NCBI GenBank assembly: GCA_015501055.1 | Contig: JADNYV010000082.1 | Coordinates: 1 to 64,000 of the forward strand | Source: Mucidula mucida | Taxonomy: Eukaryota > Basidiomycota > Agaricomycetes > Agaricales > Physalacriaceae | Direction of reading: 5' to 3' | DNA length: 64,000 nt | Shown here: one piece after another, positions 22,945 through 33,374 of the stretch | Layout of the letters: every line of letters starts with the position of its first letter | Position numbering within the stretch: the stretch's first letter is position 1 | The notes under the pieces: generated by a model | Database searches by the model: none | What the model saw: only the letters and a program-made list of their open reading frames with translations | What the model was told of the DNA's origin: nothing | Program-made: the position numbers and the translations under genes

Positions 22945-25900
22945 TCACCCCCTTCTTAGGGCGCAAGTTCCATTCTGCGCCAGAGTCGTTCCATAAGGGC
23001 TGCAGAGGGTAGTGTGATGTTGAGGGGTTTGGTATCGGGCGGTGGCATAGGTCGGAATAAATGAGATGGAAACTGCAACATAGGAACTTCAATTCGAGCA
23101 AGCGCAGGTGGCTTCGGCTTGTTTGGGTACTGTCAGTGGAAATCGCTGATGGCTTTGTCGGCATTTTTGAGATTACATGCCGGTTCCCATGTCTGCTTGT
23201 ATGTTCTATAACCCTTCCAGTGAACCTTGTATTGAAAACCCCTGTGGTACTTTTGGGAATTGACCACTCTCATTCCGGCTCGGCACCTTCCAGCATAGAT
23301 GGTGGACGCGTGTCTCGGGGTTGCGTCGGAAATTGGGGCTCGTGGTAAGACGTCAACAGGGCCTCATTGAACACGGGATGGATGCTCTTCCACGTGTGAG
23401 GGATCTGCAGCTTATAAGAGCTCGCCCCAACTTTCTTGATGACCTTGAACGGTCCGAAGTGTTTGTCATCTAACTTCTTCATTGGCCTGTCCGTGCTGAG
23501 ATTTGTCCCTTCCAACCATACTTTGTCTTCTTCCTTGTAGTCCACTGCCTCTGTTCTATTCCTGTCATAAAACTGTTTCATATCTTCTTTCACCATCTTC
23601 AATGCCAATCCGACTTCATCTCATGTCTTCCTCATTCCGTCGGCAAACTCCTGTGCAGTCTCATTTCTCAAAGCCATTTTTGGAGCGGTGCCTTTGTAGG
23701 GATGCCTGCCCATGTCTGCAAAGAACGGAGTTACTTTGGTTGCCGAGTGTACCCAATCGTTGTAAATAAACTCAGCAGAGGGTAACCATTTGTGCTAGTC
23801 GTTCTAATGGTAGTTGACAAATAACCATAAGAAATGTTCTATCTCCTGGTTCAACCGTTCCGTCTGCCCATTCGCTTGTAGATGATATGCCGTTGTAAAA
23901 TTTCCTTCTATGCCCAGTAACCGATACAACTCCTTCATGAAACACGACTGATATTTGTTAGCGACTGACTAAGCCACGAGACTCAACCAGGTACCACAGC
24001 AAGAACTGAAAGAGAAAGTGTTTGTGTTCGTAAGACTAGGCTAGGCCAGGTGTATAAACGAGATCGCAACTAAAGTACAATGATACTACACTACTGCTTA
24101 TATACTAGTAAGTCTGTGTTTGAGACTCCTTGTCCATACGCGTTTCCACTAGGGATGCTCCACGCCCTTGACCCAGTGTTGTATGCTACTAGTCCGTGAA
24201 ACCATTAAATACGAGTGGTAACTGCATGTAAGTAATAATACTGAAACGACCATGTGTACTACGAGTGTCGGCGGTGTGTATACAATAGGGAGTCCATGAG
24301 GTATCAGCATGTATGATGTCATCCATGTGTTGGACGTGTGTCCGACATGAGTACGGCTTTGGTAATGAAAAGGGGTATGATCAGTGACAAAACAGATGAT
24401 GAAACAGTCTGTTGGTTGATAAGACAAGGCCCCCAATAAGATATGATAAGATGTGAAAGTGTGAAAGTGTGAAAATATGGCGATTCATAACAATATTGCG
24501 GCCCTCGATTGTGTATCATCTGTCGTGGCATCCCATGTATGGGGAAAATGTGATCTCCGTAGATGCGGGCCATGCCTTCTGACGTCAGAGTAGTGTGTGT
24601 TGGTATGATGTGTAACCACTTTGTGAGGTGATCCACAAACGTGCTAATCACATTGTATCCTCCTGACTCTGGCAACTCACCAATCATGTCCGTCCCTACT
24701 ACCTTCCATGGTTCGCTTGGTACATTGATAGGGTGTAAAGGTGCAGCCGGCTTTATGCAATATGATTTTGTGGCCTGGCATTTTTGACACCCTTCCCCGT
24801 ATTTGCGGACATCTTGGCTGATTCCTGGCCACCAATAGGTGCATGTGATCAACTCGAGAGTCTTGTACCGTCCCGGATGCCCTGCAAGCTGTGCATCATG
24901 GTGCATTCCAATAACTCTTCCCCGCAATTCCTTGTCCTTTGGTATGTAAATATGATCTTTCCACATAATAAGTCCATTTTCCTTCTCTTCCCATCCTTTT
25001 TCTTTGTTTTCTAATGCTTTTTGTACATATCTGTCCTTGTTTCCTTTTCTTTGTTTGATTTTGTTAAGTAATTTGTCCTCCGGTGTATCTACTGTATGTA
25101 AAGAAAATTGAATTTGGGAAATAAAAAACTTCGGTTTGAGCAAAACAACATTTTTGTTATCTTTTTCCCCCTTCTCAAGGCCTGTCATCCTTGACAAGGT
25201 ATCAGCTTTTCCCATTGTCCTGCCTGGCTTATGAATCATCTGTATGTCATATTCCGCCAACTTCGTAACCCATTGTGCCTGCCTCCGGTTCAACTTCTGC
25301 GGCTTTCTGAAGTACTGAAGGTTTTGATGATCGGTGAAAACCTCCACCGTTTCCTTTGCTCCAAGGAGATATTGTCTCCAGTCGTCAATCGAGTCCATAA
25401 TAGCCATCATCTCTTTGTTGTAGATCTCATAATTGCATTCTACTTTGTTCACCGCGCGAGACCAAAAGGCTACTGGTCTCCATTTTCCGTCAACCAACTG
25501 GGAAAGAACCGCCCTGTTTGCATAGTTCGAGGAGTCTGCCTCAACTCAAAACTTGCCATCGTTGCGTGGTACAATCAGAACGAGTTCTTCCGTCATCCTC
25601 CGTTTCAACTCCTCAAACGCCTCATGCTGTTCCTCTCCCCAAACCCATTCACCCTTCCCGGTTAGCGATGTCAACGGTTTTGCTACTCCCGCAAATCCCC
25701 GAATGAAACATCAGTAGAAATTGCAGAAGCCCAGGAACAACTGTACTTCCTTCTTCTTTGTCGGCTCCCTCCATTCCTTCACTACGGCCACTTTTGCCGG
25801 ATCCATCTTCACTTCTCCTCCGCCAACAATCACTCCCAAGTAATCTACTTTGTGTGCTTCGAAACTACATTTCTCGGGCTTTAAATACAACTTATTTACT

Positions 25901-26243
25901 CATAGTATCTCTAGTACTCATCGTACAATGTGCCTATGTTTGTAAATATAAGTATATCGTCCAGATAAACTATAACATGTCCTTCGTCAATTAGCTCCTT
26001 CAGAATGTGATTCATGAACGATTGAAATGTCGCCGGTGAGTTTGTAAGTCCGAAGAACATTGCCAATGGCTCGAACAGCCCCCGGTTTTCTAAACACTGC
26101 TTTTCACTCATCACTGTCTTTGATCCAAATGTTATTGTAACCCCATTAAACATCCAGCTTTGTAAACCATGTTGCTCCCTTCAACTTGTTGATAAGCTCC
26201 TGGATCAACGGCAAGGGATATTGGTTCTTGATTGTCATGTTGT
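22945..26243 (-). pseudogene. pol remnant of gypsy element C (RT, RNase H, integrase, chromodomain)
   Basis: Read on the minus strand from 26243. RT pieces have [16 protein letters not shown] and YLDD. RNase H and integrase lie in 25497-24493 (FTDHQNLQYFRK, HDAQLAGHPGRY, ISTFVDHLTKWLHI), and the integrase is interrupted by the solo LTR. The remainder lies in 23608-22945 with KVWLEGTNLSTDRPMKKLDD and a broken chromodomain. Compared with element A many changes are C-to-T or G-to-A type (Arg to Trp, Arg to Gln, Glu to Lys, Ala to Thr). Several stops and shifts; non-functional. Confidence 0.85.
23956..24492 (-). mobile_element. solo gypsy LTR nested in element C, TSD ATATT
   Basis: 537-bp LTR of the younger GACTAAGCC subfamily, flanked by ATATT on both sides (23951-23955 and 24493-24497). 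It interrupts the integrase frame of element C, so it inserted later. A solo LTR with intact duplication is the usual product of LTR-LTR recombination. Confidence 0.88.
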
Positions 26244-26764
26244 TGTTAGCGACTGACTATAGCCATGAGACTAAACCAGGTACCACAGCAAGAACTAAAA
26301 GAGAAAGTGTTCATGTTCGTAAGACTAGGCTAGGCCAGGTGTATAAACGAGATCGGAACTAAAGTACAATAATGCTACGCTACTGCTTATATACTGGTAA
26401 GGCTGTGTTTGGGACTCCTTGCATACATGTTTCCACTAGGGATGCTCCGCGCCCTTGACCTAATGTTGTATGCTACTAGTCCGTGAAACCATTAAATACA
26501 AGTGTTGACTGCATGTAAGTAATAATACTGAAACAACCATGTGTGCTACAAGTGTTGACAGTGTGTATACAAGTCCATGAGGTATCAGCATGTATGATGT
26601 CATCCATGTGTTTGGCGTGTGTCCGACATGAGTACGGCTTTGGTAATGAAAAGGAGTGTGATTGGTGACAAAACAGATAATGAAACAGTCCGTTGGTTGA
26701 TAAGACAAGCCCCCAATAAGATATGATGAGATGTGAAAATGTGAAAATATGGCAATTCATCACA
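26244..26764 (-). repeat. 5' LTR of gypsy element C
   Basis: 521 bp. It ends CATCACA where other copies end CATAACA, a point change at the terminus. Flanked outside by GGTTC. Confidence 0.88.
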
Positions 26765-26769
26765 GGTTC

Positions 26770-27479
26770 CATAAACTAACAACAATGTTAAGCAAGGGAT
26801 CCAGGTGGCCACCGTCGATGTTTCTGTCCGAGGTCACAACTTGTGTATGTTCAGGCTCATTATCAGAGATAGTGCTTCAGCACACTGGCTGAACCTGATG
26901 AACAGGCGCGGTGCTCCGCTTCTGTGGTCCAGACCTGTCATCCGAAAGCACAATAATACAAATCTACCAGGATGCAGTCATATTAAAAACGGGAAGAAGA
27001 GAAAGACCTCAAAGTAAAGGCCGATTGGCGTGGATTGTCAACTAAAGCTCCTTCTCTGCGGATAGTAGCGAGGGTACTGGCAACTAGAATGAGCTTCAAG
27101 ACTCTAAGAGCGGTACTACAAAAGTAGTGTAGTGATGCCATGTAGAGACATTTTGCAGATTCAAGCAAGTTGCAAAGACCAATCCTTCAAGCAGTGACGC
27201 CGTAGATGACAGCCGGATTTTCTATCTGCTCGTAAGACAAGCTGAAAAGGCAAAGATCAAGAAGATATGAGTACAAACCCGCGAAGCTATTAGATGGTCT
27301 TATGGTTAAGAGACTATGATGGCGGTGATGGCTGACTTCAAGACTTGTCGAACACCTACACCTGACAGCCGCACTTACGGCAGTGGCTCTTGCCGCAACC
27401 TTAGTTTGTCTCCCTCCGATAAGACTGCACTGCACCTTCAAATTACTCTCCTACGTCTGCGAACACACCCAGAGACGAA
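26770..27479. other. intergenic, no recognisable gene
   Basis: No ORF with a recognisable motif and no repeat that I could delimit. Confidence 0.4.
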
Positions 27480-27665
27480 GGGCGACACCCGGTCACACCG
27501 TTATTTGTCAATGTCACACTGTGGTCACGGTGTTATGGGTGATCCCACGTCCACACAGCCACTGGACGTCCTTTCTACACGGCCAACACGGCCCTGCACA
27601 CGTCCTACACGTCCACGGCCACACGGCCACACGTCCGACTACACGGTAAATTACCTGTGCCCCTT
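27480..27665. repeat. ACACGG-rich degenerate repeat, second copy
   Basis: Same composition as 21380-21835: repeated ACACGGCC, CACGTCC and CACACGG words, ending CACGGTAAATTACCTG, which is close to the reverse complement of the start of the first copy. Confidence 0.5.
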
Positions 27666-27825
27666 AACCAGGCGATGCCATACTCAAACCTCGCCGAGGA
27701 CTCGGTGGCAAGTTGAGAGTCTCGGAAACACGTTTCTGGAGTCATTCGGTTCGTCATGAATGTCAGATAGTACTAGTAGATTAATGGCGCCTTGGGTATA
27801 TACTTAATAATGCCCTATGTACAGT

Positions 27826-29466
27826 TCAAGCCGTATATTCTGGAGGCACCTCAACCACACGCCGCGCTTCTCGTGTACTACTTGCGCCCAAGCGAAGACC
27901 GCTGTCCTGATGCATCAGGAAATCCGTTGTCTCCGCGTCAAGATGGGTCTCCGTCTCACCAACACGCACCGCCTGAGATTGCTTCTCCTTGAGAAGCGCT
28001 ACAGATGTTCGTGTAGACATTCCTGATACCGACAGTGTGACAGCTCTGGACGTCCTTGATGGGTCGGTCCATACACTGTCAGCCGGCGGATGGAAAGGCT
28101 CAACGCCGTATTCGAGCAGTGGGTCGTTCTGCACTGGCCGGGGATCAGGCATCTGTGAAGTTGATTGGGGGTTCTCGTGGCTAGTAATACGTCGCCTGCG
28201 TCGCACAAACCACAGGAACATGAATGCAGCCGTAACGGCGACGAGTCCGCCCACTACTCCGCCCACGATGACGGCGACGGGAACCGCAGGCGTTCGGTTC
28301 GCGGAGACTTGGGGAACGGGAGCTGAGTACGTGGGAGATGCTGTAACAGAGACAGATGGGCTAATAGTGGCCGCCGTTGTCGCTCCAGGCAACGAGGGAT
28401 TGTCATCGGCTTCAACATAAAAGTTGGTCAATCCAAACCGCTGCTGGCCCACGTCGCCATTCCAGTGAATGAGTATATCGTGATATTCAAGAGGAACACG
28501 GTAAGAGGTGAATATTGTTTGTTGGAAGAGAGTGTCCCGGGAGTTGATAGTGTTGGAAAGGGAGAACGGAGTAGAGCCGGCGTAGCCTTTGATTGAGAAT
28601 TGGCCAGTGGCTGGTGGGCCCTGCGTATTGTCTAGGATACCAATCATGGTGATTTGAGAACCTAGATGTATAATTTTCAGTGATATGAAGAACTATCGAA
28701 AAGTCAGTACGAAGTTCGCCGTACCATAGAAATGCAATGATATGGAGGCGTTATGACCCGCAATAATCGAATTTCGATAGAGCGAGTTAGGTTCCTCCTC
28801 AACGGTGCTTCCCGTCGAAGGCTGCCATTCGCCCAGAACCGTAACGTTGTTCGCCTCGAGAAGATAGGTGCCAGGGTATGCAGATTGGTAGTAACCTTCG
28901 TAACCTTCCGTCGCGAAAACCAGATAGTCGAACACTAGGCGAGTGTTGATATCGGAGGGAGCCTTCACAACAAGTTCGTGTTGGGAATCTTCTTCCAGTC
29001 CATCAGCGCTGCAGAGTAGCATCTGATTGGTGGCGAGAAGCAGTTTATGTGAGAAATCGTCGGACTGATCATGCATCTGGCGAGTACGATCATTGACCTG
29101 ATCCGAGGGAGGGCCAGCAATGGCTGAATCGTCGACTTCGCACATGGGAAGTGGGTTGTCTGTATAGTCCCATGATCCATAAACGGAGACGGCAGAGCCT
29201 AGTAATCGTATAGAGATTAGTACCGTCGCTTTCAGGAAAATATGTCAAAAGAGCGCACCATTGAACTTGTAGGTAAACTCGTGGCCCGCACCCTGCGCCA
29301 TGGATTGCGAGCCGTTGTATACCGGAACACCGTAACCGTCCGCGAAAGGGCCCACAATGGTCCAATTGGATCCTTTGTACTGAATGTCCCCGTTTGTGTT
29401 GTCGATGACGGTTTTGTAAGTGACGACGGGAGGACCGCCCATGGTAGATCCTGGGCCGACGCTCAT
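27826..29466 (-). CDS. single-pass membrane protein, duplicated pair member 1
   Basis: Exons 29466-29259, 29198-28725 and 28661-27826 (introns 60 and 63 nt) give 505 residues. The N-terminus starts MSVGPGSTMGGPPVV and enters TVIDNTNGDIQYKG and VYNGSQSMAQGAGHEF, the pattern of an agaricomycete membrane-protein family with two beta-rich extracellular modules; the second contains LDNTQGPPATGQ and WNGDVGQQRFGLTNFYVE. Then a Ser/Thr/Pro-rich stalk, a membrane segment (VAVIVGGVVGGLVAVTAAFM) followed by the stop-transfer RRRRR, and a cytoplasmic tail ending VVEVPPEYTA. No classical N-terminal signal peptide is visible, as is common in this family as I know it. Ligand unknown. Tandem duplicate of 30314-31949. 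Confidence 0.75.
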
Positions 29467-30313
29467 GGCTAAATGAGACCTATGGTCACGGTCCACGGGT
29501 TAGGAGAAAAGACGAGGGGAGAGGGAAGGGGAAGGGGAGGAGGAAGAAAGGTAGAGCGATTTATTGCTGTCAGAGACTCGACGAAGAAGAGAAACCAATT
29601 AAAAGGAACGACACCCCAGCTCTACCATCGACAGATGAAGGAGAGAATGGTGTCGGACACCAGAGAGTTGGACGACCAGGAGTATAAACCTCGTTCAAAA
29701 CTCGTCCAGGCCACACGATAAGGCTTCTCCATCAATCCATCAACGGAGGAGTCAAATGCGGAGTCATGCAATCGATAGAGAGCTACAAACCTGCTCTATA
29801 ACGGTCGCAATGCAATTCGTGCTCTCGAAAGATCTACAGGGGAAACTTAGTCTCTGCTATTCTTTTTTTTGGAAGCGAAAGAAAGCGCAGTGTCATGTCT
29901 CCTGATTGACCTCGCGTCACTTTGGTACATACATCCAGGGCCTTGGTGTGGCATACTGGACCCACAGAACTGAAAATCTGCCTTAAATGCATTCCTGAAA
30001 CTGACGTGCTGCGAATACGGAATCTTTTCAACCGCCGCTACATCAGAAACAAGTCGGAAATGAAAGAGTCGTGATGAATCGCTCAGAAATCTGTACTTTG
30101 TTCAATACGTCGTTGATGATTAGGCTAAGGCAAGTTGATCGAGGAAACAAACCCCTTTTCGAAGTTTCTTAAAGATCCCAAGGATATCATTAAAAGCGTA
30201 GGCTACAGGTAGTACTTAGTAGTGTATAGAATAGAGGCATTGAGAGGTAGCAAACAGGGTTTGCTGCTACACTAAGAAGGTATAAGTATACTTAACAACA
30301 TACTATGCCCAGT
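29467..30313. other. upstream region of the membrane-protein gene, part of the tandem duplication
   Basis: Includes a purine-rich stretch (29515-29550). A block at about 29925-30070 is repeated at 32375-32525 (shared: CATCCAGGGCCTTGGTGTGG, GGACCCACAGAACTGAAAA, GGAATCTTTTCAACCGCCGC). The block lies 430-600 bp upstream of both starts, so the duplication carried promoter-proximal DNA. Confidence 0.65.
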
Positions 30314-31949
30314 TCAAGCAGTATATTCTGGAGGTACCTCAACCACACGTCGCCCTTCTTGGGTACTTGCTCCCAAGCGAACACCACTGTCCTGGTGCAT
30401 CAGGAAATCAGTCGTCTCCGCGTCAGGATCGGCCCCCGTCTCTCCAACGCGCACCGCTTGAGATTGCTTCTCCTTGAGAAGCGCTACAGATGCTCGTGTA
30501 GTGGACATTCCTGAGACGGATAGAGTGACCGATCGCGACGGTCTGTACTCGGAGCTACTACTAGACGCAGGCATATCCGTCGAGAGACGAAGAGGCTCGA
30601 CAACATATCCCAGCAGGGGCTCGGTTTGCATTCGCTGGGGCGCGGTGTGGTGAATACCGGGATCGTAGACGTTTTCGCGTCTCCGGCGACGCAGAAACCA
30701 GAGGAACATCATCATAGTGGCGACGGCGACAACCCCGCCAATGATGCCTCCGACAATCGTGGCAACAGGGGCAGCGGTTTCGCTCGCTGAAGCTTGGGAA
30801 GAAGAGGATGCGGAAGACTGGGTCAAAGAGGACGTCTGAGACTGTGTCGAGATTGGACTCGGACTAATGGTGGTCGCCGTGGGCTCCTGAAGCCATACGG
30901 GGCTACTAACCCTCTGGACATAGAAGTTGGTAAAGCCAAACCGTTGCTGTCCATGCTGGCCGTTCCACCGCACAACGATGTCGTGAATGTTTCCAATCAA
31001 CGGATCCGACGTGAATATAGTCTGCTGGAAAAGAGTGCCCCGCGAATTCACAGTGTTGTCAATCGAAAATAAAGTCGGAGATTTATTGTCGATTGCATAT
31101 TCTCCGGTCGCGGATGGACCTTGTGTATTATCCAGTATTCCAACCATCGCGATTTGCGTACCTAGACGTGAAGGGCATGTTTGTTAGAATGGGAGAAATG
31201 TGCATGAGGTAACCACGTACCATAGAAACGCCACGACATAGAAGCGTTACGAACAGGGAGTATTGAAGCACGATAGTCATAGGACAAGTCGGGTATTTCT
31301 TCTGTAGTTCTCCCCAACGCGCTCTCCCATATCCCGAAAACGTCGATGTCCGAATCAGTTGCATTATACGCCCATGTAGTACGAGGATCTTTCGCCGTTT
31401 GAGATGTGAAAATCAAGTAGTCGAACACAAGGCGAGTGTTGGCATCCGCGCTTGTCTTCACGACTAGACGATGTAGGATAGTCTCGTCCAAATCGTCTGT
31501 ACCACACAATGGCATCTGGTTCGTGGCTAAGAGAAGTTTCGAGGAGAAATCGTCCGCTTCATCTCGCATTTGGCGAGTTCGAGCGTTGATGTGCTCCGAG
31601 GTAGGTCCAAGGATGACCAGCCCATCGACTTCGCATATCGGGAGCGGGTTGTCTGTGTAGTCCCATGAACCAAACACAGCGATGGAAGAGCCTGTTGAGG
31701 ATGATTAGTACATATAGAAGTTCTAATGGCAGCGAAGAGCCCACCACCGAAGTTATAGGCGAATTCGTGTCCTGTACCCTGCGCCATCGATTGCGAACCA
31801 TTGTAGACTGGAACACCATAGCCGTCCGCGAAAGGGCCGACGGTAGTCCAGTTGGATCCTTTGTACTTGATGCCCTCGTCTGTGTTGTCAATGACGGTTT
31901 TGATTTTCAGATGAGGTACGTCGACTGTCTCGTTCACCGCCACCGACAT
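30314..31949 (-). CDS. single-pass membrane protein, duplicated pair member 2
   Basis: Exons 31949-31745, 31691-31221 and 31161-30314 give 507 residues; intron positions and phases equal those of the paralogue at 27826-29466. Starts MSVAVNETVDVPHLKIK, then TVIDNTDEGIKYKGSNW and VYNGSQSMAQGTGHEF, a second module with LDNTQGPSATGE and WNGQHGQQRFGFTNFYVQ, a Ser/Thr-rich stalk (SQTSSLTQSSASSSSQAS), a membrane segment near AAPVATIVGGIIGGVVAVAT, RRRRR, and a tail with SVALLKEKQSQAVRVGET and VVEVPPEYTA. Tails and the membrane-proximal region are the most alike; the stalks have diverged most. Role not known; a cell-surface sensor or adhesion role is only inference. Confidence 0.75.
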
Positions 31950-33374
31950 GGCGCAAGAATAGTGAGGATACCGAAATGAGAGGTACGAGTGCTGGAAAGA
32001 AGAGGTCTCTGGGACGTTGGAAGTGAGTCCACGACGCAGACTAAGGAATGTGAAGGGAAAAATGTGAGAGAGGCAGCCAGAGTCGATGATGGACATGTGT
32101 TGGACGACCAGGAGTATAATCTTCGGCCAGACCACACGATACCCGGGCTTCTCCATCAACGAATCAAGGGAGAAGTAAAGCCCGGTGTCAGACAGATGTT
32201 ACAAGCTTCCTGGGTGAAGACTGCCTTTAGCAGTACGTCGGGTCGTAAGTTGGAAAGGTCTACAAGCAAGTTGACTGGTCTACGCTGGTCGTCGGTCTAC
32301 GCTGGTCGTCGGTCGGTGACAACTTTCACACCATTCTCATAGAAGCGAAAGTGTTCGGCAGGCAGCGCACCGTCACACACATCCAGGGCCTTGGTGTGGC
32401 ACAGTGGACCCACAGAACTGAAAAGTTGCCTGAAGTAAATGCATTCCTGAAACTGACGTGATGTGAATACGGAATCTTTTCAACCGCCGCCACATCAGAA
32501 ACAAATCGGAAATGAAAGAGTGGTGTTATTTCCTTCGGAATCAACTTTCAACGCAACACACATTTGAACCGTGATGATGAGCTTACCTACAGCGGATCTT
32601 TGGATTCATCCTTCTCAAATCTTGGACGCCTGGCCTCACGATTCGCCTGGCCTCACGATTCGTCTGCCCTAAGACGTGTGCACATCAAAGTAGAGCTGTA
32701 GAGCATAGGAGCCTATTCAACAGAAGATATCGCCGTCACTGTTAATGTTCGAGGATACATGCGAAGGAAATTTCTCGTCACGTGGATATTGCGTGATTTG
32801 GCGGCTTGGTGTCGGGCCGGCGGCAACCACATGTCTTCTTTCGAACCAGCATGTTACTAACTGAGGTCTATTTACTAGACGGTCAATTTCAAGTATGCCG
32901 CCACGAATATGGCAATGCTAAAATGATGATCTTACAACGCGGTCAGCGCGCCGAGAACTAGGCAGGAAGGAATATATCGTTTCCATCAATACATTGGAAC
33001 AAACGTTCCGTTATTTCTTCCACAAGGTGCATTCCACCGTCCTAAACCGACTTCTACGGCCTCAACTCACGACTGAGGATTCAGCAGTGTTGCTCCCGCC
33101 GTTCGTTGTTCAGCTGTAGTCGACGTCACGAGTACAGTTTGTTCTAGGATCCCCTGTGGAACGTATTACATGAAGTGCTCCTATGGTCCGGTGCCATGAT
33201 ATGCCCTGTTCGGCTTGCCTGAGGCCTTGTCAGTTGATCTCAATGGAGGTCTTCCGAACGTTATCGGAGCACTCGTTGAGAGGCAGTGATACCCGAGAGA
33301 CTATTTTAAAGCGCGCTGTTTGGGAGTATTTAAGAGTCCATGCTTCTGGCACTAGAGTTCTTCGCTATCGCACG
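31950..33374. other. intergenic between membrane-protein gene and ALDH
   Basis: Holds the second copy of the duplicated upstream block (32375-32525) and two short tandem duplications: TCTACGCTGGTCGTCGG twice near 32278-32312 and CGCCTGGCCTCACGATT twice near 32625-32660. No gene is supported; an ORF at 33183 is the 5' extension of the ALDH frame. Confidence 0.5.

Larger units (their letters stand above)
22420..26764 (-). mobile_element. gypsy element C: internally deleted chromovirus with nested solo LTR
   Basis: Ty3/gypsy insertion on the minus strand flanked by the 5-bp duplication GGTTC (22415-22419 and 26765-26769). LTRs lie at 22420-22944 and 26244-26764. The 5' LTR (26244-26764 in this orientation) directly abuts reverse transcriptase sequence (DMTIKN region), so the primer site, gag and protease are missing, about 2.7 kb compared with element A. 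The intact target duplication shows the loss happened inside the element. A solo LTR splits the integrase. Confidence 0.9.
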
